A stretch of DNA of 64,000 nucleotides from Opisthocomus hoazin (taxonomy: Eukaryota; Chordata; Aves; Opisthocomiformes; Opisthocomidae), in assembly GCF_030867145.1 (NCBI RefSeq), contig NC_134429.1, positions 15,810,677-15,874,676 of the forward strand, given 5' to 3'. Both the position numbers and the translations under genes were made by a program. Positions within the stretch are counted from its first letter, which is position 1; each line of letters opens with the position of its first letter. Below the pieces are notes generated by a model. That model was not told where the DNA came from, made no database searches, and was given only the letters and a program-made list of their open reading frames with translations. Shown piece after piece: positions 1-22,200 of the stretch.

Positions 1-1236
1 TGCAAGTAAACCCCCAAGAGCCAGATATTTCTCTTCTGGATGGTTAAGCCACCTCTACCAGCATCCTACCTCTCCATGCAATGGGCTGTGCTCCCCTCCC
101 GGCTGCCCCTCTCATCCCAGCCTTACTCTCCCTGCTTAATTCCTCTCTGCCTTACACCCACGCCGCTCTCTCTTTTCCTAGGAACGCAGGCATTTCATTG
201 CATTTTGAACACGCGGGGCCAGATCCAGGCCAAGACACCGTGCTGGTAGCGTCGCGAACTCCTGCCAGCCTGGAGTGGAGAGTGCAGGCAGTGATTTTCC
301 CAGCTCCACCGCCCTCTGCGGGTTTGCGCCACCATTTCCAGCCAGATCCCAGGGAAAACAACAGCCAGTCTCCCAGTTCTGCAGGAAACCGAGGGCCTCA
401 CACCGAGTCGTGTGAGAAGAAAGCATTTCGATTCAATCTGGGAGAGAAAACACAGTAAAAACGGCAAGAGGGAAATTTTACCGTGTAATTTATGCAACAC
501 TCGCCTCCCCTGCACACCACTGGCTCAGTCCTGACCATCCCAGCAGCGAAAACGCTCTGTATTTCCAAGAGCTCACTATTGATGGGGCAGAACCAGGGGG
601 CTGCAGCCCAAATCCAGCCCCTGATAACGAGCCAGGGCTAAATAGCCACCGAGCACCCAGCACATTGCTTCGTTTGTGGCCATCAGCCCTCCCAGGTGCT
701 GGGGTGAGGCTCAGCAGGGAGCCTGCGGTCCAGGTCCTGCCTTGCATTTTTTGGGCAAGCCCAATGAAGCCACAGAGCATCTGCTCGGGAGCGAACGCTG
801 GCCTGCATTACTGAGCTGGCCGCATCCAGCCAGCATCGCAGAGCTATAAATAAGGTCGTTTGGAGAGCAACCTGTGCGGGGCCCGTGCCGCTGGATCCGA
901 GCACAGCCTGGCTGGCCAAAAACTCACCCGGGAGGAAGGAAAAGCATCCGGGAAAGACCTCCCTGCTGGGGAGGTGCGTGGGGCTGTGCCATAGAGGTGG
1001 AAAGCAACCCACCACCCACAGTGAGAGAGAGTTTGAGACACAAAAGCCTGGCTTTAGCCTCCGAGAGAGGCAGCAGACACCAAGCAGGCTGGGAAAAGCC
1101 TCCTCCGCTCAGTTTTGTCAGCACAGGATGGTCTCATCAGTGTGGACGGGCAGGAAAATGCAGATAAACAGATGCAAGACTCCCCTGCTATCAGAAAAAA
1201 AGAAGTTGTGAGCAGCTCCAGACCCAGTAAAAAGTA
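1..1236. other. Flank downstream of ECE1, no gene seen
   Basis: Moderately GC-rich single-copy sequence lying beyond the most distal ECE1 poly(A) signal. Open frames on both strands are short and carry no domain or splice-flanked exon that I recognise. I see no repeat family or RNA gene here. Confidence 0.5.
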
Positions 1237-1242
1237 TTTATT
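1237..1242 (-). terminator. ECE1: Distal poly(A) signal candidate of ECE1
   Basis: AATAAA on the minus strand, in an A/T-rich patch about 1.35 kb beyond the ECE1 stop codon. Use of this site would give a 3' UTR of about 1.3 kb. A second AATAAA at 2233-2238 would give a UTR of about 0.35 kb. The sequence does not show which is used; both may be. Confidence 0.45.
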
Positions 1243-2587
1243 TTAATTACGATAAGCCCCAGATGTAGGGTGAAAAAATAGTTACAAAAAAAATCCCCCC
1301 CCATCCCTCCTTTTACATATAAATATTAAAAATCCCTCTACGTCTTTGCTTTCTGTCTAGAGCAAGAAGGTGCCCCACAAGACAACATGCAGCACCTGAG
1401 CTACCAGCAGTGGTTTCCCTCTCAAAACTGCAAAGGGAATATTAAAAAAACCCTTAAGCAAGCCCCTTGTCCCCATCCAGATTTCACACTGGTGCCAAAC
1501 TGGCTGCGATGGGACGGAGGTTTGGGGCCGCGCGGTGATTTCAGGGCTTGCAGTTTCCCGGGCGTAGAGGCCAGGCACGGCGGCGAGCGAAGCAGCGGCA
1601 GGAACCATCTGCACTTGTCCAGGGAAACTTTTGGGCCGGGAAATCGCGTCTGACCTCGCTTCAGGGGGGACAGGAGGGAGAACCAGGTACTGCATCCACA
1701 CCATGGTTACATCTTTGGCACGTCGGCTTTTCCCTTTGCACTCGGAAATTAAAGCTAATCCCAGGAGCCACAGCATCCCGGCAGAGCCTTTCTGCAGCCT
1801 GCAGCATCCTCCAGCCCTGTCCCCAGCCCCGCTGTCCCCAGTTTCCCCATCAGCATCCTCTGCTGACAGTCTCTCCCAGAAAAACCTGGGATCCGGGGCT
1901 GGCTAGTTGCATCCGCAGCCCAGATAGCCCCAGCTGGCTTCCCCAACCGAGGGGCTGGCACCACGGGGTGCTGCACCTACAGCTGCACTGAGTAAAAGAA
2001 AAAAAAAATAAATATACTAATCTTTTACTAAAAAAAGGCTTTTAAAATGCATTTTCCCTGAAATTTTCCAGTGTATTCCACAATGCATGAAAAAAATATA
2101 TACTTCCCCCCCCCCCCCCAAAAAATATATCTTAAAATATTTTCCATCCTCATGTGCGCATCTTTGGAGAGAAGAAGATATGTCCGGTGTATTTAGACAC
2201 GCAGCCGAACCTGCCGGTGTCACGGCGTTCCCTTTATTGCCTCCGAAAAAGAGGCATTTTGCCGGGGCGGGGGGTCAGGCTGGAGCGCTGCGTGTGTAAA
2301 TACGGGGTAGTGCCCACGGACGCACGTGCCTCGACATGTGGCCCGGTCATGGTGGGAAAGACAAGACCCCCAAATCAAAGTCATTTCACAAACAAGTGAG
2401 GGGATGAGGAGTTTTCACAGTGGATCGAACCTCGGACGATACCGGGGACGCGGGGCGCCGCTCCGGCTGAGAGCTGCGCAGTTCGTTGCATGGAGAAGTG
2501 GTTTGAGCCTCTCGAAAGGATCGGGGAAATTCAGCCGGCAGCAGAGGACGAAGCAACGGGCAGCTGGTTCCCTCAAGCACTCGCCCT
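1243..2587 (-). other. ECE1: ECE1 3' untranslated region (inferred)
   Basis: Sequence between the ECE1 stop codon and the distal AATAAA. It holds the proximal AATAAA at 2233-2238, a C run near 2107-2120 and A/T-rich patches at 2000-2150, and no splice-flanked coding exon. Its extent is inferred from poly(A) signals only. Confidence 0.5.
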
Positions 2588-13037
<10,450 letters not shown>

Positions 13038-13217
13038 GGCTGCGTCCCGCTCGCGCTCCCGGTGCCGCCGCCCCCCCCCCCGCGGGGCAGCGCGCGCTCC
13101 CGGTGCCGCCTGCGCAGGGCCCGGCGCGGCCGCACCTGGGAGGGGAAAGCGGCGGGGGCCGGCCCTGCGCGCGCCGCGCCCTTAACTCCTTCGGGGGGGC
13201 CCGGGCCTCGGGGGGGG

Positions 13218-13262
13218 GGGGTGTGCGTGTGTCTGGGTGTGCGTGTGTGTGCGTGTGTGCCC
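13218..13262. repeat. (GT)n-rich microsatellite
   Basis: Imperfect GT/GTGC run just upstream of the ECE-1c first exon, flanked by poly-G and poly-C runs. Confidence 0.7.
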
Positions 13263-13324
13263 CCCCCAGCTGCCGAAAGCATCCCCCCCCCCCCATAAAT
13301 CACGGCAGCTCGCTGGCCGGCGGA

Positions 13325-14090
13325 GGGATGCGGCTGTGAGTGTGCGGCTGTGAGTGTGCAAATGTACAAGCGTGTGGCTGTTCGAGTGTGCAACTGTGCA
13401 AGTGTGCAACTGTACGAGTGTGTGGCTGTATGAGTGTGCAAGCATGCAACTGTGCGAGCGTGTGGCTGTGTGTGACTGTACAAGCATGTGACTGCACAAG
13501 TGTGCGGCTGTACGAGCTTGTGGCTGTGCAAGCATGTGACGGTACAAGTGTGTAAATCTACAAGCGTGCAAATCTACAAGCATGTGGCTCTACGAGCGTG
13601 CAGCTGTACAGGTGTGCAACTGTGCGAGCACGTGGCTGTGAGTGTGCGGCTGTACGAGTCTGCAGCCGTACGAGCGTGTGGCTGTACGAGTGTGCAACTG
13701 TACAAGCGTGCAAATGTACAAGCATGCAGCTGCAGAAGTGTGCAACTGTACGAGTGTGCAAATCTACAAGCCTGTGACTGTACAAGCGTTCAACTACGAG
13801 CATGCAGCCGGCCAGCGTGCAAGCCCACGATGTCGCCAGCGCCCAGCCCTGCGAGCACGCGCTCGTGCGAGCGAGCGGTTTTGCCGGCAGCCCCGCACGC
13901 GGTTGTGCAAGGGTGCACACGTGCTATTTTCACACACACATGCGCAGGCAGCCGTGCAAGTGTGCGAGCCTGCAGTTGCGTGCGAGCGTCCAAGCATGCG
14001 AGCGTGCAAGCGTGCACGCGCCCAGCGGTGCAAGCCGGCAGGCCTGCGAGTGTGCAAGCTTGTGAGCGTGCAAGCACGCCACTGCGGCCT
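13325..14090. repeat. Minisatellite of a ~10-base GTGTGCAAGC-like unit
   Basis: Dense array of degenerate units of about 10 bases (forms such as GTGTGCGGCT, GTACGAGTGT, GTGCAACTGT), about 75 copies, ending around 14090. It sits about 0.3 kb upstream of the ECE-1c first exon. The array gives long Cys-rich open frames on both strands (13488-14171 plus, 13182-13583 minus) that are a by-product of the period and are not called as genes. Confidence 0.85.
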
Positions 14091-15039
14091 CGCCCCCCGC
14101 AGCCCCTCCGAGGGGTTGGTTTGGGGGGGTCCGGCCTGGCCACGCTCGCGGCCCCCTCTGCGCCGGGCTAACGAGCTTTTTGATAATTAGCTTTCCATCA
14201 CCGGCAGGCGCCCGCCGCGTGCGGGGTGACGGGGTGGGGGGCACAGGGTGCCACCACCCCAGGTGCCACCACCCCAGGCTGAGCACCGACACGCTCATCT
14301 CACGCGTGGGGCCACAAAGCCGCTTTGCTGGGGAAGGGGGGGGGGTGTGAAGGGCCGGGGGGCGGGGTGGGGGGCCCATCCCGGGGCACCCTCGGTGGCC
14401 CCCCCGAGGCTCTGGGGGAGCGGATTTTTTGGGGTGAGACCCCCACCTCCTGGGAAACCTCCCGCGGCCCCGGGGTGGGGAAACTGAGGCACGGCAGGGC
14501 ACCGCCCCCCCCGCCCGTGCCACCGAGCCTGAGTTATTGTAGGACCTACACGAAAGCTGCTGCAGGAGCGGCAAGCTCGTGGGCTGCGGCGGGAGCCCGC
14601 GTGGGGAAACTGAGGCGGGGGGGACCCCCCCCCCCCCCCCTCCTTCTCCATCATCCCGCGTGGGGAGGGGGATGCTCAGCACCTACAGCCAGGCTTGCGT
14701 ACACCCCAGTCCTCCCAGTCCTCCCAGTAAAACCCGGCAGAGGGCACCAGTAAGCCCCGTTTGTTGCCTCCCCCCCCCCCGCCCGCCCCCGTGCTGGCAG
14801 CGGGGGGAGGGTGGAGGAAGGGGAGGAGGAGGAGGAGGCGAAGGCCGGGTGCGGGGGGGATTTAAGGGCTCGCGGTCCCCCCGGCCCGGCCTCCTCCCGC
14901 CGCCCAGGAGGGACGTGGGTGGCGGCACCCAAGTTTGTGCGGGTACGTGGGGGGGGGGGGTGTCCGGCGGTAAGGACCCCCCCGGGGCCACCGCTGCCAC
15001 CCCCGGGGCATCGGGGGGGGGTCTGGGGAGTGGGGAGGG
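14091..15039. other. GC-rich spacer between ECE1 and ALPL
   Basis: Very GC-rich, CpG-containing sequence with long G and C runs (14620-14642, 14770-14785, 14946-14960). It could contain the promoter or a non-coding first exon of ALPL, since ALPL starts 1.2-2.2 kb to the right. I cannot identify a first exon with confidence. Confidence 0.4.
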
Positions 15040-15950
15040 GGGTGCGATGGGGACACGGACGTGCGATGGGGACAGGGACATGTGGTGGGGACACGAGCGT
15101 GCAACTGGGACATGGGTGTGCGATGGGAACACGGGGATGTGATAGGGACAGGGACATGTGGTGGGGACAGGGGGGTGCAACAGGGACATGGGTGTGCAAC
15201 GGGGACAGGGACATGTGATGGGGACATGGGTGTGCAACAGGGACATGGGTGTGCAACGGGGACAGGGACATGTGATGGGGACATGGGTGTGCAACAGGGA
15301 CATGGGTGTGCAACGGGGACAGGGACATGTGATGGGGACATGGGTGTGCAACAGGGACATGGGTGTGCAATGGGGACATGGGTGTGTGATGTGGACATGG
15401 ACATGTAGTGGGGACACGGGTGTGCAATGGGGACACAAGCATGCAACAGGGACATGGAAGTGCAATGGGGACAGGGGTGTGCAAGTGGGGACACGGGCAT
15501 GTGGTGGGGTGTGCAATTGGACACGGGTGTGCAACAGCGACACGGGTGTGCAATAGGGACACAAGCGTGCAACAGGGACATGGATGTGCAACAGGGACAC
15601 GGGTGTGCAATGGGGACACAAGTGTGTGATGGGGACACAAGCGTGCAACAGGGGCATGGAAGTGCGGTGGGGACAGGGGTGTGCAGTGGGGTCACAGTGT
15701 GCAACAGGGACACAGATATGGGATGGGGACATGGGCATGTGGTGGGGACACGGGTGTGCAACAGGGACGTGGGTGTGTGATGGGGACACGGGCGTGTGGC
15801 AGGGACAAGGGTGTGCAATGGGGACACAGACACACGGTGGGGACACGGGCATGTGGTGGGCGTGCGACGGGGACAGACGCGACAGGGACCGCAGGCGTGA
15901 GATGGGGACACACGCACGGGATGGGGACACACACGGGATGGGGGCCATGG
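15040..15950. repeat. Minisatellite of a ~19-base GGGACATGGGTGTGCAA unit
   Basis: About 45-50 copies of a unit near 19 bases (GGGACATGGGTGTGCAACA and variants) fill the spacer upstream of ALPL. Between about 15180 and 15365, three units form a 57-base higher-order repeat present in near-perfect tandem copies. Because 57 is a multiple of three, long frames stay open on both strands (for example minus 14683-16218); these have no coding merit. Confidence 0.9.
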
Positions 15951-16220
15951 GTGTGCAACGGGGCCACGGGTGTGCGGCGCTGCGGACAGGGCCGTGCGGC
16001 GGGGACCCCACTGTGCCACCGTCCCCCAGCCCCGGGTTGGTGCCAGCGAGGTGACGCCCGCGGGACCCGGGGAGCTGGCACAGCCCCAGGGGGTCACGCC
16101 GGTGACCGCACGGGGAGGGGACCTTTCCCTCCCGTCCTCGCTTGGCCAAGCCCCGGGGCAAAGGTCTCGGTGGGGAAACTGAGGCACGGAGTGGGTGCTC
16201 CAACCCCCCCCCCCGCACAG

Positions 16221-16255
16221 CTCTCTCCCATCCAGCACCCGCTCAGTGCCGCAGG
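16221..16255 (+). other. ALPL: ALPL 5' UTR part of the first coding exon
   Basis: A C-rich tract ends in CACAG at 16216-16220, a good acceptor 35 bases before the ALPL start codon. This fits the family layout, in which a non-coding first exon is spliced to the exon holding the ATG. Two later AGs before the ATG could also serve as acceptor. Confidence 0.5.
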
Positions 16256-19200
16256 ATGAAGGCTCTCCTCCTCCTCCTCCTCCTTGCCCAGCTCTGCTCA
16301 GCATCGCTGATCCCCGGTAGGTGAGGTCAGGGGGGGGGGCTGCACCCCGCAAGTGGGTGCTGTTGGGTGCTATGGAGCCCGGTCCCCCCGCAGAGCGGGA
16401 GAAGGACCCCGAGTACTGGCGGCGGCAGGCGCAGGAGACCCTGCGGGACGCCCTGCGGCTCCAGCGCCTCAACCAGAACGTGGCCAAGAACCTCGTCCTC
16501 TTCCTGGGCGACGGTGAGCGCTGGGGGGGGTGCGCCGGGGGGCTGCCCTCAGCTGGGTTTGCACGGAGATGGGTGCTGGGGTGAACTGGGTTTGGAGTCA
16601 ACTGGGTGCAGCAAGTTGGGTGCTGGGATAGACTGGGTTTGGAATAAACTGGGTGCTGCAGTAACTGGGTTTGTGTTAAGTTGGGTGCTCGGGTAAACTG
16701 GATTTGGAGTAAACTGGGTGCTGCAGTAAGTTGGGTGCTGGGATAAACTGGGTTTGGAGTAAATTAGATACTGCGATAACTGGGTTTGTGTTAAGTTGGG
16801 TGCTCGGGTAAACTGGATTTGGAGTAAACTGGGTGCTGCAGTAAGTTGGGTGCTGGGATAAACTGGGTTTGGAGTAAATTAGATACTGCGATAACTGGGT
16901 TTGTGTTAAGTTGGGTGCTGGGATAAACTGGATTTGGAGTAAACTGGGTGCAGCAATAACTGGGTTTGCATGAAATTGGGTGCTGGGATAAACTGGGTGC
17001 AACAAGAAGTTGGGTGCTGGGATAAACTGGGTTTGGAGTAAACTGGGTGCTGCGATAACTGGGTTTGTGTTAAGTTGGGTGCTGGGATAAACTGGGTTTG
17101 GAGTAAACTGGGTGCTGCAATAACTGGGTTTGCGTTAAGTTGGGTACTGGGATAAACTGGGTTTGGAGTAAACTGGGTGCAGCAATAAGTTGGGTACTGG
17201 GATAGATTGGGTTTGGAGTAAATTGGGTGCTGCAATAACTGGGTTTACGTTAAGTTGGGTGCTGGGATAAACTGGGTTTGCAATAAACCGGGTGCTGCAA
17301 TAAGTTGGATCCCATGATAAATCAGGTTTGCAATAAACTGGGCGCTGTGATCAAGTGGGTGCTGCAATAAATTGGGCTTGCAATAAGTTGGGTGCCATGA
17401 TAAACTGGGTTTGCAGTGAGCTGGGTGCTGGGATAAACTGGGTGCCACAAGAAACTGTATTTGAAAAAAAATTAGGTGATGCAATAAGTGGGGTATGCGA
17501 GAACTCGCATGCTGCAATGAAGTGGGTGCTGCGATAAATTGGGTTCCCAATAAGTGGGGTGCTGGGGTAAATTGGGTGCCGCAATAAATTGGGTGACGCA
17601 AAAAAATTGGGTGATGCGACAAAGTGGGTTTGCCAGAAGTGGGGTGCCGGCATACAGCGGGTGCCTGCCGGCGTGGCGCGGCCCCCGTGCGTCGCGCTGC
17701 CCCGTCCTCGGCGGGGAGCTGACGGGTGCCGCGGCAGGCATGGGTGTCTCCACCGTCACGGCCGCCCGCATCCTCAAAGGGCAGCTGCGGAACGGCAAGG
17801 GCGAGGAGAGCCTGCTGGAGATGGACAAGTTCCCCTACGTCGCCTTGGCCAAGGTGAGCCCCACCGCGGGGACAAGGGCCCGATCCTGAGCCCCCCCGCC
17901 CCGGGGGACGTGACACCCACCGCAAGGTCACAGGCGAGCGGGCGGCATCGACCGGGAGCCGAAATTGGGTCAGCGAAGGGAGCTGGCTCCGGTGCCCGCT
18001 CGCCGTGCCAGGGCCCGGCGCGTGGGAACGGGGAGGGGGGGCAGGATGAGGCCTCCCGGCCGTGGGAAGCCGCGGGACCCCCCCCCCGCTTCTCCTGGGG
18101 TCATTTTGCCGAACAAAAGGCGCTTTTTTTGTTGTTGTTATGAAATGGGAAGTCCCGGCAGCTCCCCGCCGGCTCCTCTCGCTCAGCGGGGGATGCTTGC
18201 GGCAGCTGCTCGCTCTCTCCTGGCCAAAAAATGGGCTGAGAAAAGGCAAAAAGCGTCAAAACGCAGCGCGAGGGCGATGTGCAACCATGCCGGGGGCAGC
18301 AAGGGGGGAAGGGGGGGTCAAGGGGCAAAAGAGGGGAGGGACACACAGGCGGGATGGGGGTCTGGTGCAGCACGGGGAGGGGAGCTCCGGGGTTCGGATG
18401 ATGGTGGTGACGATGATGACGACGATGATGATGGTGACCATGATGACAGTCATGAACGGCAGTGGAGATGGTGACGGTGGTGATGATGGTGGTTGCTTCA
18501 TCTCCCCCTTCCAGACCTACAACACCAACGCGCAGGTGCCCGACAGCGCGGGCACGGCCACCGCTTACCTCTGCGGCGTCAAAGCCAACGAGGGGACGGT
18601 GGGCGTCAGCGCCGGCGTCACCCGGGACCGCTGCAACACCACGAAGGGCCAGGAGGTGACCTCCATCCTCCGCTGGGCCAAGGATGGAGGTGAGGGGCTG
18701 GCGGGTGCCGGGGTGGGGGTAAAGCGGTGGGGTCTGGGGGGCTGTTCCCACCATCGTCCCTTGAATTCGTGGTGCAGGCAAGGCGGTGGGCATCGTCACC
18801 ACCACGCGGGTGACCCACGCAACGCCCAGCGCTGCCTACGCCCACTCCGCCAACCGCGACTGGTACTCAGATGGAGAGATGCCCCCAGACGCGCTGGAGG
18901 GTGGCTGCAAGGACATTGCCCGGCAGCTGGTGGAGAACATCCCCGACATCGAGGTAGGGATGGGGCCACCAGGGATGTGGGCTGGAGCCACCCAGGACCA
19001 CTCAAGGACGAGCACAGGGCCATGGGTGGGTGTGGGACCAGGACCACCAGTGAGTGAAGAGCCAAGACCCCCAGTAGATGTTGGGCTGGGACCACCAGTG
19101 AGTGAAGAGCCAGGACCCCCAGTAGATGTTGGGCTGGGACCACTGATGGGTGGAAGGCTGGGACTCCTAGCAGATAGGTTGTGGCTGCCCCCTCCCTGGC

Positions 19201-22200
19201 AGTGTTCAGGACCAGGTTGGATGGGGCTCTGAGCACCCTGGGCTGGTGGAAGATGTCCCTGCTCATGGCAGGGGGTTGGAACCAGATGATCTATAAGGTC
19301 CCTTCCAACCCAAACCAGTCCATGAGTCTATGATACCAGGCCAGAACCACCAACGGCTGCAGAGCAAGGATCCCTGGTAGATACGGAGTCAGGACCACTA
19401 ATGCATGCAAAGCCAGAATCCCCAGCAGACATAGGACTGGGATCATCAGTGGGTGAAAAGCCAGAAGCCCTAGGAGATACAAGACCAGGGCCACCCATGG
19501 ATGCAGACACAGGACCGGGACCATCAGCGGGTGAAGAGCCAGAACCCCCAGCAGATATGGGACCAGGGCCACCCATGGGTGCAGAGCCAGAATCCCCAGC
19601 AGACATAGGAGCAGGACCATTAGCGGGTGAAGAACCAGGATCCCCAGCAGATATGGGACCAGGGCCACCCATGGGTGCAGAGCCAGGATCCCCAGCAGAT
19701 ATAGGAGCAGGACCATCAGCGGGTGAAGAGCCAGAACCCCCAGCAGATATGGGACCAGGGCCACCCATGGGTGCAGAGCCAGGATCCCCAGCAGATACAG
19801 GAGCAGGACCATCAGCGGGTGAAGAGCCAGAACCCCAGCAGATATGGGACCAGGGCCACCCATGGGTGCAGAGCCAGGATCCCCAGCAGATACAGGAGCA
19901 GGACCATCAGCGGGTGAAGAGCCAGAACCCCCAGCAGATATGGGACCAGGGCCACCCATGGGTGCAGAGCCAGGATCCCCAGCAGATACAGGAGCAGGGC
20001 CACCCACGGGTGGGGTACCAGGACTGTTGGGTGGATGCAGGACCAGGACCACCGACACACACACCACCAGGACCCCCGTCAGACGTCAGGCTGGGACCAC
20101 AGCACATACAACAGCAGACCCTCAACCCCGGACCCCCAAATCCCACTTCACACACCCCCCCCCCCCGCAGCCCTCTCCTTTCTCATGCTTCCCACACCCC
20201 AACCCCTCCATTTCCCCCCCAGCTCTGCCCCGCGCTGCGGATTTACGCAGAATTTCAGCCCTGTAAATAAATACTCTGCTGTCCTTCAAAATAGCCCCAA
20301 AGCAAAACATCGCAGCCTGTTATTTCGCTCTTTAATAGCCTCTTCTGCTGGGTTTTTTTTCCCTTTAATATAATTTTAACTCTGTCCCAGGCTGAAATAA
20401 TTATATAGCGGGGAAAAGACATTTTTTGTCCCTTAATAATTTTGGCGGTGATGTTTTGGAGCTTTATAATTCACCTTCTGCGCAGAGAAAAGAGGGGGGG
20501 GGTAAAAAAAAAGCATAATCTCTGCTTGGTTATAAATAACAGAGGCCAAATAAATCAGGCTCCAAAGCAAACAGCGAGAGCCGCGGGATGGGGCTCCGTC
20601 CCGGCGGGTTCACGCGGGGACCCCGATGCGGAGCATCCCTCCCACAGAAGTGAACAAAAAAAGAAAAAAAAAGAAAAAAACTTTTTGAAACAGCTAAATT
20701 CACTGCTGGAAATGGTTATTTTTGTCTTGGGTTTTAATTAATAGGAGGAGATTCGGGGTTATTTCGAGTGAGGTGAAATTCCTCGGGTGTTTTCGCCTGC
20801 TTTTTTTTTTTGCGCAGCGCCAAGGGTTTCCCTGGACGTCCCGCTCCGCCTCGTCGGGGTTTTCCCTCCCATTAAACCCAAATTGGGCGGGCGAATTAAA
20901 AATAATTTAAAATTATTTCTAAAATGCTTTTTTTCCCCCCCCACCTTTTGCAGGTGATCTTGGGCGGCGGACGGAAATATATGTTCCCCAAAAACGCCAG
21001 CGACGTGGAATACCCCCACGAGGACAAGCACCGGGGCACGCGCCTGGACCGCAGGGACCTCGTCCAGGCGTGGCACGACGCCAAGCCCCCCGGCAAGGTG
21101 ACGGGGGCTTTTTTTGGGAGGGGGTACACACACACCACCCCGCTGTGACCTTACAAAGCCGTTCCCGGGAGGGGGATTATTTTGGGGAGGGGTCTAGAGC
21201 AGCCCTGAGGCTGGCAGAGGCGATGGGGAGGTGACAACCTGCCTGTCCCCCCCTGCCCTCCCCAGGTCGCCAGGTACGTGTGGCACCGGCGGGACCTGCT
21301 GGCGCTCAACCTCAGCCGCGTCGACTTCCTCCTGGGTGAGTCCCGGCACCCGAGGGTGCCCTGGCCTTAACTGGGTGCTTTGGGGGACCCCCGGCCTGTC
21401 CTGGGGTGCTGGGGCAGCTGGAGTGGCCAGTTACCCCCTGGGGATGCTGGTACCTTGGGGGGGTGCCTCCAAGGGATGCGGGGGACCCTCTCCGGGGGGA
21501 TGCCAGGGACCCCCAAGGGATGGATGGCGGGGCACCCGCCCCGGGGGGATGCCGGGGGACCCCTGAGGGATGGATGTGGGGACCCGCCCCGGGGGGATGC
21601 CAGGGGACCCCCGAGGGATGGATGACGGGGCACCCGCCCCGGGGGGATGCCGGGGGACCCCCCGAGGGATGGATGACGGGGCACCCGCCCTGGGGGGAGG
21701 CCGGGGACCCCCGAGGGATGGATGGCGGGGGACCCGCCCTTTGGGGAGGCCGGGGACCCCCGAGGGATGGATGGCCGGGGCACCCGCCCCGGGGGGATGC
21801 CAGGGGACCCCCGAGGGGTGGATGGCGGGGCACCCGCCCCGGGGGGATGCCGGGGACCCCCGAGGGGTGGATGGCCGGGGACCTGCCCCGGGGGGATGCC
21901 GGGGACCCCCGAGGGATGGATGTGGGGACCTGCCCTGGGGATGCTGGGACCCCTGAGGGATGCAGGTACCCGCCCCGGGGGGATGCGGGGACCCCTGAGG
22001 GATGGCGGGTACCCGCCCCGGGGCAGCAGAGGTTTCTTGTCCCGCGCTGCAATTCTCCAGCGCCGCCGGGACGCCGGATTCGGCCGGGCCGGAGGAAGGA
22101 AGGGCCGGGAGCATCCCCCGGCTCCTGGCCAGAAACACTTGGGCCAGCGCAAGGAGTAGGGCTGGATTCGGCCCCCGGGTTGGGTTTGTTTTGGGGTGTG

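Noticed and set aside
13182-14171. Cys-rich frames resembling keratin-associated or metallothionein-like proteins
   Set aside because: By-product of the ~10-base repeat; Cys comes from TGT/TGC in every unit and both strands are open.
14683-16601. Minus-strand frames of 329-579 codons full of CP-C and HTHV repeats
   Set aside because: Translation of the 19/57-base minisatellite upstream of ALPL; no start context, domain or splice support.
18396-18494. Asp-rich stretch suggesting an acidic protein exon
   Set aside because: Trinucleotide repeat in ALPL intron 3; the true exon begins at 18515 with a good acceptor.
19401-20270. Plus-strand frame of 289 codons with a Gly/Pro/Glu-rich 32-residue repeat, looking like a structural protein
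   Set aside because: Lies wholly inside ALPL intron 5 in a 96-base repeat that keeps several frames open on both strands.
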